Positions 38,622 through 48,965 of a DNA stretch of 64,000 nt are shown here, in pieces; positions within the stretch are counted from its first letter, which is position 1, and every line of letters begins with the position of its first letter. Under the pieces are notes generated by a model. It did no database searches. It saw nothing but the letters and a program-made list of their open reading frames with translations, and was not told where the DNA came from. Source of the stretch: Cellulosimicrobium cellulans (GTDB lineage Bacteria; Actinomycetota; Actinomycetes; Actinomycetales; Cellulomonadaceae); NCBI RefSeq assembly GCF_007679345.1, contig NZ_VEGH01000001.1, forward strand, positions 248,001 to 312,000. The letters run 5' to 3'. A program made the position numbers and the translations under genes.

Positions 38622-39277
38622 CGGTCCGCGCCGTCGATCTCGGCGGCGTCCGACGGCGGGGCGTCCTCCCCCGCGTCCAGCGGCACGACGAGCTGGTCCT
38701 GCACCTGCCGGCGCACGACGCCGGCCATGTCGGTCGCGCCGCCGTCCAGCAGCCACTGGACCTGCATGCCGTCCATCAGCGCGATGAGCTGACGGCCCGC
38801 CGCGTCCGGGTCGACCCCGTCGCGGAGCGCACCCTGCTCGGCGGCCCGCGCGTACGCCGTGGTCGCGGCGTCGAGCGCCCGGCGGTACCGGTCCTGGAAG
38901 TACACGTGCGCCGGGTGGTCCGCGGAGGTGGCCTCGGCGGAGAGCACCGCGTACAGCTCGACGATCCCGCGCCGGGTGGCGTTGAGCGCCACCAGCTCGA
39001 CCAGGTGCCGCAGGGTGGTCACGCCGTCGGCGCTGTCGACGTCCAGCCAGGCGATGTCGACCTCGTCGCGGTGCTCCAGCACCGCGAGCAGCAGGGACTC
39101 CTTGGTCGGGAAGTGGTGCAGCAGGCCGGGGTGCGAGATGCCGCACCGCGCCGCGATCTCGCGCAGCGACGCCCCGCGGTAGCCCACCTCGCCGAACATG
39201 GCCGTCGCCTGGTCGATGATCTCCCGGCGCTTCGCGCGCCCCTTCGCGTACCCGCGCTGCTGCGTCTCGACGGACAT
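38618..39277 (-). CDS. TetR-family transcriptional regulator
   Basis: A 219-residue regulator: N-terminal helix-turn-helix (REIIDQATAMFGEVGYRGAS then LREIAARCGISHPGLLHHFP) and a ligand domain with the TetR_C group signature VQWLLDGGATDM. Divergent from the GH3 beta-glucosidase gene across 158 bases, so that gene is the likely target; inducer may be a sugar-derived molecule. A partly symmetrical ATGC-N5-GCAT lies at 39375-39387 between them. Confidence 0.9.
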   Translation of the reverse strand: MSVETQQRGYAKGRAKRREIIDQATAMFGEVGYRGASLREIAARCGISHPGLLHHFPTKESLLLAVLEHRDEVDIAWLDVDSADGVTTLRHLVELVALNATRRGIVELYAVLSAEATSADHPAHVYFQDRYRRALDAATTAYARAAEQGALRDGVDPDAAGRQLIALMDGMQVQWLLDGGATDMAGVVRRQVQDQLVVPLDAGEDAPPSDAAEIDGADR

Positions 39278-39435
39278 CGTCCCTGGCCCCCGTCACCGTG
39301 CTCCGTGCGCGCCGGGCGGCGCGTGGTGGACAGGTTCTCACAGGAGGTCCGCGGACTCGGGAGATAAACCCGACCATGCGGTAGGCATCGGCTACAGTGG
39401 CGGCAACGACCCACCGCACGAGGAGGTGCCCCCGC

Positions 39436-41706
39436 ATGACCGTCGCATTCGACGTCGAGCGCGTCCTGGCCGAGCTCACCCTGGAGGAGAAGGCCGCCCT
39501 GACCTCCGGCTCCGACTTCTGGCACACCGAGGGCGTCGAGCGCCTCGGCGTCCCGCCGGTGATGGTGACCGACGGCCCGCACGGCCTGCGCAAGCAGGCC
39601 GAGAGCGCCGACCACCTGGGCATCGGCAACTCCGTGCCCGCCACCTGCTTCCCGCCCGCCGCCGCGCTGGCCTCGACCTGGGACGTCGACCTGCTCGACC
39701 GGGTCGGCCGCGCGCTGGGCCGCGAGACCCGCGGCAACGAGGTCGCCGTGCTGCTCGGCCCGGGCGTCAACATGAAGCGCTCCCCGCTGTGCGGCCGGAA
39801 CTTCGAGTACTTCTCCGAGGACCCGGCGCTGGCCGGGGACCTCGGCGCGGCGCTCGTGTCCGGCATCCAGTCCGAGGGCGTCGGCACGTCGCTCAAGCAC
39901 TACGCCGCGAACAACCAGGAGACCGACCGCATGCGGGTCTCCTCCGACGTCGACGAGCGGACGCTGCGCGAGATCTACTTCCCCGCCTTCGAGCGCGTCG
40001 TGAAGCGGGCGCAGCCGTGGACGGTGATGTGCTCGTACAACAAGATCAACGGCACCTACGCCTCGCAGGACCCCTGGCTGCTGACCGAGGTGCTGCGCGA
40101 CGAGTGGGGCTTCGAGGGCCTCGTCGTGTCCGACTGGGGCGCCGTGGTGGACCGCGTCGCCGCCGTCGCCGCCGGGCTCGACCTGGAGATGCCCGCCACC
40201 GGCGGCCGGACGGACGCGCTGGTCGTCGACGCGGTGAAGAACGGGCAGCTGGACGAGGCCGTGCTCGACACCGCCGTGCGCCGGGTGCTGACGCTGATCG
40301 CCCGCGCGCAGCCCGCGCTGGCCGAGCCCGGCTCGATCGACGTCGAGGCGCACCACGCGCTGGCCCGCGAGGCCGCGGCGGACGGCTCGGTGCTGCTGAA
40401 GAACGCGCCGGTCGACGGGACCCCGGTCCTGCCGCTGTCGGCGGACGACGCCGGTCGCGCCGTGGTGATCGGCGAGTTCGCCCGCACCCCGCGCTACCAG
40501 GGCGCCGGGTCCTCGCAGGTGAACCCGACCCGCCTGGACGACGCGCTCACGGCGCTGCGGTCGGCCACCGGCACGGACCTCGCGTTCGCCGCCGGCTTCT
40601 CGGTCGCCGGCGTGGAGGGCTCGCAGGACGCCGACGACGCCGCGCTGCTCGCGGAGGCCGTCGAGGTCGCCCGCGGCGCCGGCACCGTGCTGCTGTTCCT
40701 CGGCCTGCCCGCCCCCGACGAGTCCGAGGGCTACGACCGCACCCACCTCGACCTGCCCGCCAACCAGCTCGCCGTGCTGCGCGCGGTCGCCGAGGTGAAC
40801 GACCGCGTGGTCGTCGTGCTGGCCAACGGCTCGGCGGTGGCCGTCGAGTGGCAGGCCGCCGCCGCGGCGGTGCTGGAGACGTGGCTCGGCGGCCAGGCCG
40901 GCGGCTCGGCCGTCGCGGACCTGCTGCTGGGCGTGCGGAACCCGTCCGGCAAGCTCGCCGAGACGATCCCGCACCGCGTCGAGGACACCCCCGCGTTCGG
41001 CAACTTCCCCGGGGACAACGGGCACGTCCGGTACGGCGAGGGCGTGCTCATCGGTTTCCGCTGGTACGACACCCGCCTGCTCGACGTCGCCTACCCGTTC
41101 GGCCACGGCCTGTCGTACACGACGTTCGGCTACTCCGACGTCGCGGCGACCGTGTCCGGCGAGGGCGCGACGTCCGCCGTGGACGTGTCGGTGACGGTGA
41201 CCAACACCGGCGACCGCGCCGGCGCCGAGACCGTCCAGGTCTACGTCGGCGACCCCGAGGCCGCCGTGCTGCGCCCGACCCGCGAGCTCAAGGCGTTCGC
41301 GAAGGTGACGCTGGAGCCGGGCGAGTCCCGCACGCTGACCTTCGCGCTCGACGCCCGCGACCTGTCGTACTGGCACCCGGCGCTCCGGCGCTGGGCCGTC
41401 GGCGGCGGGCGCACCGTGATCGAGGTGGGCGCGTCGTCCCGCGACATCCGCGGCACGGCCGAGGTGACCATCGTCGGCGAGTCCCTGCACGGGACGCTCA
41501 CCGCGGACTCGACGGTCAACGAGTGGCTCGCCCACCCGCGGGGCGCCGAGCTGCTCGGCGCCGCGTTCGGCGAGGCCACCGCGGCGCTCGACCCGACGAT
41601 GCTGGCGATGATGGGCGACATGCCGATGCGCGTCGTCGCGGGCTTCGGCATGGGCGGCTTCGACCTGGCCGGGCTGGACGACCTGGTGGCGCGGGCCGGG
41701 GCCTGA
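39436..41706 (+). CDS. Glycoside hydrolase family 3 beta-glucosidase
   Basis: A 756-residue GH3 enzyme. The barrel domain shows MVTDGPHGLRKQ, LLGPGVNMKRSPLCGRNFEYFSEDP, SLKHYAANNQE and the nucleophile motif GLVVSDWGAV; the second sandwich (about 310-560) and the C-terminal fibronectin-like domain (about 585-660) are complete. No signal peptide, so it acts in the cytosol on imported oligosaccharides. AGGAGG lies nine bases before the ATG; TACAGT (39393-39398) may be its -10. Likely controlled by the divergent TetR regulator. Confidence 0.95.
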   Translation: MTVAFDVERVLAELTLEEKAALTSGSDFWHTEGVERLGVPPVMVTDGPHGLRKQAESADHLGIGNSVPATCFPPAAALASTWDVDLLDRVGRALGRETRGNEVAVLLGPGVNMKRSPLCGRNFEYFSEDPALAGDLGAALVSGIQSEGVGTSLKHYAANNQETDRMRVSSDVDERTLREIYFPAFERVVKRAQPWTVMCSYNKINGTYASQDPWLLTEVLRDEWGFEGLVVSDWGAVVDRVAAVAAGLDLEMPATGGRTDALVVDAVKNGQLDEAVLDTAVRRVLTLIARAQPALAEPGSIDVEAHHALAREAAADGSVLLKNAPVDGTPVLPLSADDAGRAVVIGEFARTPRYQGAGSSQVNPTRLDDALTALRSATGTDLAFAAGFSVAGVEGSQDADDAALLAEAVEVARGAGTVLLFLGLPAPDESEGYDRTHLDLPANQLAVLRAVAEVNDRVVVVLANGSAVAVEWQAAAAAVLETWLGGQAGGSAVADLLLGVRNPSGKLAETIPHRVEDTPAFGNFPGDNGHVRYGEGVLIGFRWYDTRLLDVAYPFGHGLSYTTFGYSDVAATVSGEGATSAVDVSVTVTNTGDRAGAETVQVYVGDPEAAVLRPTRELKAFAKVTLEPGESRTLTFALDARDLSYWHPALRRWAVGGGRTVIEVGASSRDIRGTAEVTIVGESLHGTLTADSTVNEWLAHPRGAELLGAAFGEATAALDPTMLAMMGDMPMRVVAGFGMGGFDLAGLDDLVARAGA

Positions 41707-42024
41707 CCCGCCGGCGGCGCCGCACGCCGCACCCGCCCGCGGGCCCGCCGCGCACCTCGCGCGGCGGGCCTGCGGCGCGTCTGGGTCGCACCGCCACCGG
41801 GGAATGGACCCGATCGTGCCGACGCGCCCGGGCGTGTCGGCACGATCGGATCCATTCGCCTCCCAGCGGGACGACCGGGCGGGCTCGAGCGCCGGACAGA
41901 CGGGCGTGCGCGCCGACGGCGTCCGGGCGGGCCCTGCGTCCCATCCCGCGCCGCGGCAGCGGTGGCAGGCTCGAGGGCACGGGGCCGCGTCCGGCGGTCG
42001 CGTCGGGGCGAGAGGGGTTCGGAC
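41707..42024. other. Intergenic region of 318 bases holding a 56-bp near-perfect palindrome (41802-41857)
   Basis: Left arm 41802-41823 and right arm 41836-41857 are 22 bases each with one mismatch, and the 12 bases between them are themselves symmetrical (centre CCCGGG at 41827-41832). The whole 56 bp has only two non-matching pairs (41809/41850 and 41824/41835, the latter G-T). It follows the GH3 gene by 95 bases. It could be a terminator without a U-run, a cruciform or protein-binding element, or a dispersed repeat. The remaining bases show nothing else; the oxidoreductase promoter must lie near 41950-42020. Confidence 0.7.
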
Positions 42025-43116
42025 ATGGCAGCACCGCGGGTCGTCGTGGTCGGTGGCGGGTACGGCGGGACGCAGGTCGCCTCGCTGCTGGACGGCGTCG
42101 CCGACGTCGTCCTCGTGGACCCCAAGGACGCGTTCGTGCACGCCGCGGCGGCGCTGCGCGCGGCGGTCGACCCGTCGTGGGAGGACCGCGTGTTCTTCGG
42201 CTACGACCGCCTGCTTGACCGCGGTCTCGTGCTGCGCCAGAAGGTCGAGCGCGCGACGTCCGGGCAGGTGCGGCTCGCGGACGGCACCACGCTGGACGCC
42301 GACTACCTGGTGCTCGCGACGGGGACCGCGTACCCGTTCCCGGCCAAGTTCATCGAGTCCGAGACCGCGGTCGCGCAGGCGCGGCTCGCCCGGATGCGCG
42401 AGGGGCTGGCGCGCGCGGAGCGCGTCCTGGTCGTCGGCGCCGGCGCCGTGGGCCTGGAGCTGGTCGGCGAGCTGCTGGACGCCTACCCGCACCTGTGGAT
42501 CACCCTGGTCGACCAGGCCGACGACGTGCTCACCACGGACGACTACCTGCCGGAGCTGCGGGAGACGGTGCGCGGCCAGCTCGCCGACCGGGTGGAGCTG
42601 GTGCTGGGCTCCCGCCTGGGCTACCTGCCGCCGTCGGACGTCGGCGTGCACGAGCCGTTCGTCGTGGAGACCGAGGCGGGCGTCCGCGTCGAGGCGCAGA
42701 TGTGGTTCCGCTGCTACGGCAACCTGCCGGCGAGCGACTACCTGGCGGGCGACCTGATGGGTGCGCGCAACGGCCTCGGCGAGGTCCGGGTGGACGGCAC
42801 CCTGGCGCTGACCGGGCACCCGACGGTGTTCGCGGTGGGCGACATCACGGACGTGCCGGAGTCGAAGCGCGCGTCGGCGGCGCGGGCGCACGCCGAGGTG
42901 GTGGCCGCGAACATCACGGCGCTGATCGAGGGGCGGGAGCCGACCGCGACCTACGCCCCGGCGCCGGAGCGCATCCTGCTGCCGCTGGGCCGCGCCGGCG
43001 GGGCCTCGCAGCTGGTCGGAGAGGACGGGGTGCGCCGCGTGGTCGGTGCGGCGGCGACGAGCCGGCTGAAGGGCGAGGACCTGTACGCGTCGAAGGTGGG
43101 CGCGCTGTTCGCCTGA
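42025..43116 (+). CDS. FAD-dependent pyridine-nucleotide oxidoreductase (AIF/NDH-2-like)
   Basis: A 363-residue flavoprotein. The FAD motif VVVVGGGYGGTQVA is at the N-terminus, ATGTAYPFP follows, the NAD(P) motif VLVVGAGAVGLELVGEL is in the middle, and FAVGDITDVPE closes the FAD site. The arrangement matches apoptosis-inducing-factor-like and type 2 NADH dehydrogenase-like proteins; no membrane helix is seen. Electron acceptor unknown. Confidence 0.85.
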   Translation: MAAPRVVVVGGGYGGTQVASLLDGVADVVLVDPKDAFVHAAAALRAAVDPSWEDRVFFGYDRLLDRGLVLRQKVERATSGQVRLADGTTLDADYLVLATGTAYPFPAKFIESETAVAQARLARMREGLARAERVLVVGAGAVGLELVGELLDAYPHLWITLVDQADDVLTTDDYLPELRETVRGQLADRVELVLGSRLGYLPPSDVGVHEPFVVETEAGVRVEAQMWFRCYGNLPASDYLAGDLMGARNGLGEVRVDGTLALTGHPTVFAVGDITDVPESKRASAARAHAEVVAANITALIEGREPTATYAPAPERILLPLGRAGGASQLVGEDGVRRVVGAAATSRLKGEDLYASKVGALFA

Positions 43117-43128
43117 GCCGGGGGTCGG

Positions 43129-43803
43129 TCAGCCGCGGGCGGCGAGCCGCCGGCGGCGCAGCCGGGTCCAGACGAACCGCACCACCAGCACCACGATCAC
43201 CGCGTACACGGCGTAGTTGATGTAGTCCGAGTAGTGCCCGACGTCCTGCCACTGGGAGCCGAGCACGTACCCGCCGACGATCAGCAGGCTGTTCCACACG
43301 GCGCTGCCGATCGCGGTGTAGAGCAGGAACCGGACCTGCGGCATCCGCTCCAGCCCGGCGGGGATCGAGACCAGCGAGCGGACGATCGGGACGCACCGCC
43401 CGATGAGCACCGCCGCGCCGCCGTGCCGCTCGAACCACGCCTCGGCGCGGTCCAGGTCCTCGACCTCCATCAGCGGGATCTTCTCCAGCCAGCGGCGGAG
43501 CCGCGCCCGGCCGAACCACGCGCCCAGCCCGTAGAGCAGCCAGGCGCCGGCGACCGCGCCGAGCGTCGCGGAGACGATCGCCCACGCGAGGTTCATCTGC
43601 CCCTGGCTCGCGACGTACCCGGCCACGGGCAGCACGACCTCGGACGGGATCGGCGGGAACAGGTTCTCCAGCGCCACGACGAGACCGACCCCGGCGGGGC
43701 CCATCGTCTCGATGACGCTCACCACCCAGCCGGCCAGGCCGGTGAGCTCGGGCGCGGCGTCGGAGGCGGCGGGGGCGGCGGCCAGGGCGAGGGTCGCGTT
43801 CAT
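43129..43803 (-). CDS. DedA-family membrane protein, second copy
   Basis: A 224-residue DedA/SNARE-associated protein distinct from the one at 33081. It shows ALENLFPPIPSEVVLPVAGYVA, GAWLLYGLGAWFGRARL, HGGAAVLIGRCVPIVRSLVSIPAG and ends in a basic RLRRRRLAARG tail. PPIPSE in the first re-entrant region is the classical DedA signature. Convergent with the oxidoreductase gene, 12 bases apart. Confidence 0.92.
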   Translation of the reverse strand: MNATLALAAAPAASDAAPELTGLAGWVVSVIETMGPAGVGLVVALENLFPPIPSEVVLPVAGYVASQGQMNLAWAIVSATLGAVAGAWLLYGLGAWFGRARLRRWLEKIPLMEVEDLDRAEAWFERHGGAAVLIGRCVPIVRSLVSIPAGLERMPQVRFLLYTAIGSAVWNSLLIVGGYVLGSQWQDVGHYSDYINYAVYAVIVVLVVRFVWTRLRRRRLAARG

Positions 43804-43915
43804 CGCGGTCGATCGTCGCACGCGACCTCGCCCGCGGCCTGCGAGGACGGCAGTCGGGCGTGCGAGGCGCACAGGTCCTGCACACCGCGCACACCGGACA
43901 TCGCGGACATGCGGC

Positions 43916-43987
43916 GCCGAGCGCGGTCGTCCGCGCCGGGCGCGGCAGCTCCTGCTCCCGCGCTCGGCGCGACGCACCGCGGTCGGC
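43916..43987. repeat. Palindromic intergenic repeat, copy B
   Basis: Aligns without gaps to the element at 21114-21186 at about 57 of 73 positions, with the same order of two GCCG(A/G)GCGCGG units followed by two inverted CCGCG(C/G)TCGG units. Lies in the 200-base gap between clpB and the DedA gene, 17 bases beyond the clpB stop, where it may also end clpB transcription. Confidence 0.6.
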
Positions 43988-44003
43988 ACCGCACCGCCCG
44001 TGG

Positions 44004-46601
<2,598 letters not shown>

Positions 46602-46706
46602 CGTCCCCTCCGTGCGTCCGGGTCGCGGCGGCCGGTCGGCCGCGCGCGTGCGTGCGTGGTGTCACCGCGCTGGATCCGCGCGGGACGTCCCGTGCAACGC
46701 CGAGCA

Positions 46707-46729
46707 AGTTGAGCCTATTCCGCTCAACT
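46707..46729 (-). promoter_or_regulatory. HspR-type inverted repeat (HAIR-like) upstream of clpB
   Basis: AGTTGAGC-N7-GCTCAACT is a perfect 8-bp inverted repeat. It matches the HAIR consensus CTTGAGT-N7-ACTCAAG in the TTGAG-N9-CTCAA core with identical spacing. In actinobacteria HspR binds such sites to repress clpB and dnaK; heat shock relieves this. No other clpB control element is visible. Confidence 0.75.
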
Positions 46730-46870
46730 CTTGCCGTCGACCCGGGGTCGCCCGGGCGGACCACGACCGACGCGCGGGGGGCGTGGGTCACGGGCCCCCG
46801 GCACCGCTTCGGCCGATCGGGTGACGCCGGGTCATAGCAGCACGTGACTCTGACGGTCGTCACTGCCCGT

Positions 46871-46886
46871 TGTGACCGGCTTCACG
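46871..46886 (+). promoter_or_regulatory. CRP/GlxR-like site 1
   Basis: TGTGACCGGCTTCACG fits TGTGA-N6-TCACA with one mismatch. It lies 445 bases before the first GT2 start and 159 bases from the second site. Confidence 0.45.
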
Positions 46887-47029
46887 CCGTCGACCCCTTT
46901 ACGACACATCCTCGAAACGCGCGACACGCGCGCTGACCAGCGGAGCAGTTGAAGCGCTTCCCCGTTCCGGACATGTCGGACTTGCACGACTGTGATCTGC
47001 ACATTTGCGGGCAATCCGGACACCTTTGC

Positions 47030-47045
47030 TGTGATCCATCTCACA
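47030..47045 (+). promoter_or_regulatory. CRP/GlxR-like site 2
   Basis: TGTGATCCATCTCACA is a perfect TGTGA-N6-TCACA, the consensus for CRP and actinobacterial GlxR/Crp regulators. It lies 271 bases before the first GT2 start, in the A/T-richer promoter region, and suggests cAMP- or carbon-linked control. Confidence 0.65.
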
Positions 47046-47315
47046 AACCGTGCCCGATTTGCCGGGTGCGAGTTGCGCGAGGCCCGCCGCGTCCAACACG
47101 CTGGGCCCACTCGAGGCCGGGAGCACATCCGGCGCACAGACTCCACCCGATCGTCTCGTCGCCGCCCGTCCGAACGGGTGACACCACCGCCCCCGAAGCC
47201 CCCGCTCCTGTCACAGAGGCGCACGCCTCCCGACCGGGACAGCACACGTGCGTCCCCGCCCTCCGCCGCGTCACCGTCGCCGCCGGCCCCCTCCCGACCG
47301 ACGCCGAGGTGAGCG

Positions 47316-48965
47316 ATGTTCATCTTCATCCTGCAGATCCGGCACATGCTCGACGAGCAGGCCGAGCTGTACCTCTTCACGATCTTCTCCGGGCTCGTCT
47401 GGGCCCTGTGGCTCCTCAAGGTGGGCCTGTCCCGGCGGTACCGCCCGTGGACCGAGGAGCACCACGAGACGACCAGCGTGATCGTCCCGGTGGTCGACGA
47501 GCCCCTCGACCTGTTCCGCGACGTGCTGACGCGCGTGACCGAGCAGCGGCCCGACGAGGTGATCGTCGTCATCAACGGCGCGGTCAACCCCGGGCTCCAG
47601 GCCGTCTGCGAGGAGTTCGCGCCGCTCGTCCGCTGGGTGCACACCCCCGTCCCGGGCAAGCGGAACGCGGTCAAGATCGGCACCGAGATGTCGAAGTACG
47701 ACATCACCGTGCTGCTCGACTCCGACACGGTGTGGACGCCGGGCACGCTGCCCGAGCTCATCAAGCCGTTCAAGGACGCGAACGTCGGCGGGGTCACCAC
47801 CCGCCAGCGCATCCTCGAGCCGACCCGCTCCTGGATCACCCGCTGGGCGGACTGGCTGGAGAACTCGCGCTCGCTCTACTCGATGCCGGCGCAGTCGGTC
47901 CTCGGCCAGGTCGGCTGCCTCCCGGGCCGCACGATCGCGTTCCGCCGGCACATCCTCATCGACGTCATGGACGACTTCATGACCCAGCGGTTCATGGGCG
48001 TGTTCCTCGAGGTCTCCGACGACCGCACCCTGACGAACCTGACCCTCAAGCAGGGCTACCGGACCGTCTACCAGCACACGAGCCTCGTCTACACCGACGC
48101 CCCGCTGCAGGTGAAGAAGCTGTTCAAGCAGCAGCTCCGCTGGGCGAGGGGCTCGCAGTACAACACCCTGCGGATGCTCCCCTGGATGCTCGGGCACGCG
48201 CCGATCCTGGCGATCTTCTTCCTGACCGACATCCTGCTGCCGTTCCTGCTCGTCGGGACGATCGCGGGCTGGGTCTACCGCTCCGTGAGCGGAACCGGCG
48301 TCAACCTCTACGAGGCGATGCTCGAGACCTACGGTGCCCAGGCCGGCTGGTTCTGGGTCATCGGCCTGATGGTCGTGTCCTCGGTGCTGTCGATGGCGAT
48401 CCGGCAGATCCGGCACCTGCAGGAGGTCCCGAGCGACTTCTTCCGGCTGCCGATCTTCATCATCGTCTCGACGTTCTTCCTCATGCCGGTCCGCCTGCTC
48501 GGCTTCCTGCGCATGGCGCACGCCTCCGGCTGGGGCACCCGGGCCGGTGCGTACGCCGGCGGCGACCCGGGCCAGGGTGGCGCCGAGGAGAACCCGCAGC
48601 CCGGCACGCTCGAGGCCGAGCTCGGCCTGATCGCCGACACCGCGCCGGTGGACGTCGTCGACCGCGGCGGCTTCCCGACGCAGCGCGACCACGCCACCGA
48701 CCCGGGCGCGTACGGCGAGCCGGTGCACGCCGTCGCGGGGCACGCCCCGCTGGAGGCCGGCGCGATCGCGTCCCCCGCCCCCGCCCCGGCCGCGGCGCCG
48801 GGGACGCACACCGCGGTCGCCACCGTGGCCGCACCCGAGAGCTCGCGGCGGCACGCCCGTGCTGCCGCCCCCGCCCCCGCCCGCCGACGGCTCAACCCGC
48901 TCGCGGCGATCCCCTACGTGATCGCCGTGGTCCTGTTCGCCCTGGAGGCCCTCCTCTATGTCTGA
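47316..48965 (+). CDS. Processive GT2 membrane glycosyltransferase, hyaluronan-synthase-like (copy A)
   Basis: A 549-residue polysaccharide synthase. One helix (about 18-37) precedes the GT-A domain with TTSVIVPVVDEP, GKRNAV and the metal motif DSDT (135-138); SDDRTLTN (234-241) and QQLRW (272-276) are the acceptor and processivity motifs, similar to hyaluronan synthases. Four or so helices follow (about 290-430). A 110-residue Ala/Pro linker then leads to an extra C-terminal helix ending ALEALLYV. GAGGTGAGC precedes the ATG. The end overlaps the GH26 gene by eight bases. Product sugar unknown; the neighbouring UDP-sugar dehydrogenase suggests uronic acid. Confidence 0.9.
   Translation: MFIFILQIRHMLDEQAELYLFTIFSGLVWALWLLKVGLSRRYRPWTEEHHETTSVIVPVVDEPLDLFRDVLTRVTEQRPDEVIVVINGAVNPGLQAVCEEFAPLVRWVHTPVPGKRNAVKIGTEMSKYDITVLLDSDTVWTPGTLPELIKPFKDANVGGVTTRQRILEPTRSWITRWADWLENSRSLYSMPAQSVLGQVGCLPGRTIAFRRHILIDVMDDFMTQRFMGVFLEVSDDRTLTNLTLKQGYRTVYQHTSLVYTDAPLQVKKLFKQQLRWARGSQYNTLRMLPWMLGHAPILAIFFLTDILLPFLLVGTIAGWVYRSVSGTGVNLYEAMLETYGAQAGWFWVIGLMVVSSVLSMAIRQIRHLQEVPSDFFRLPIFIIVSTFFLMPVRLLGFLRMAHASGWGTRAGAYAGGDPGQGGAEENPQPGTLEAELGLIADTAPVDVVDRGGFPTQRDHATDPGAYGEPVHAVAGHAPLEAGAIASPAPAPAAAPGTHTAVATVAAPESSRRHARAAAPAPARRRLNPLAAIPYVIAVVLFALEALLYV

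Larger units (their letters stand above)
46730..47315. other. Long divergent intergenic region between clpB and the glycosyltransferase locus
   Basis: No gene is supported here. Bases 46830-47060 are visibly richer in A/T than anything else in the left 57 kb and hold the two CRP-like sites listed separately, marking the probable promoter of the exopolysaccharide locus. The rest, about 270 bases to the start codon, would be an unusually long leader; it has no hairpin or known riboswitch that I can identify. Confidence 0.6.

Noticed and set aside
46602..46837. CIRCE element (TTAGCACTC-N9-GAGTGCTAA) at clpB
   Set aside because: No such sequence is present; only the HAIR-like repeat and a CGGGACGTCCCG palindrome (46681-46692) are.
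47046..47315. Riboswitch in the long leader of the first GT2 gene
   Set aside because: Length and position are suggestive, but I found no conserved c-di-AMP, c-di-GMP or other known riboswitch core.
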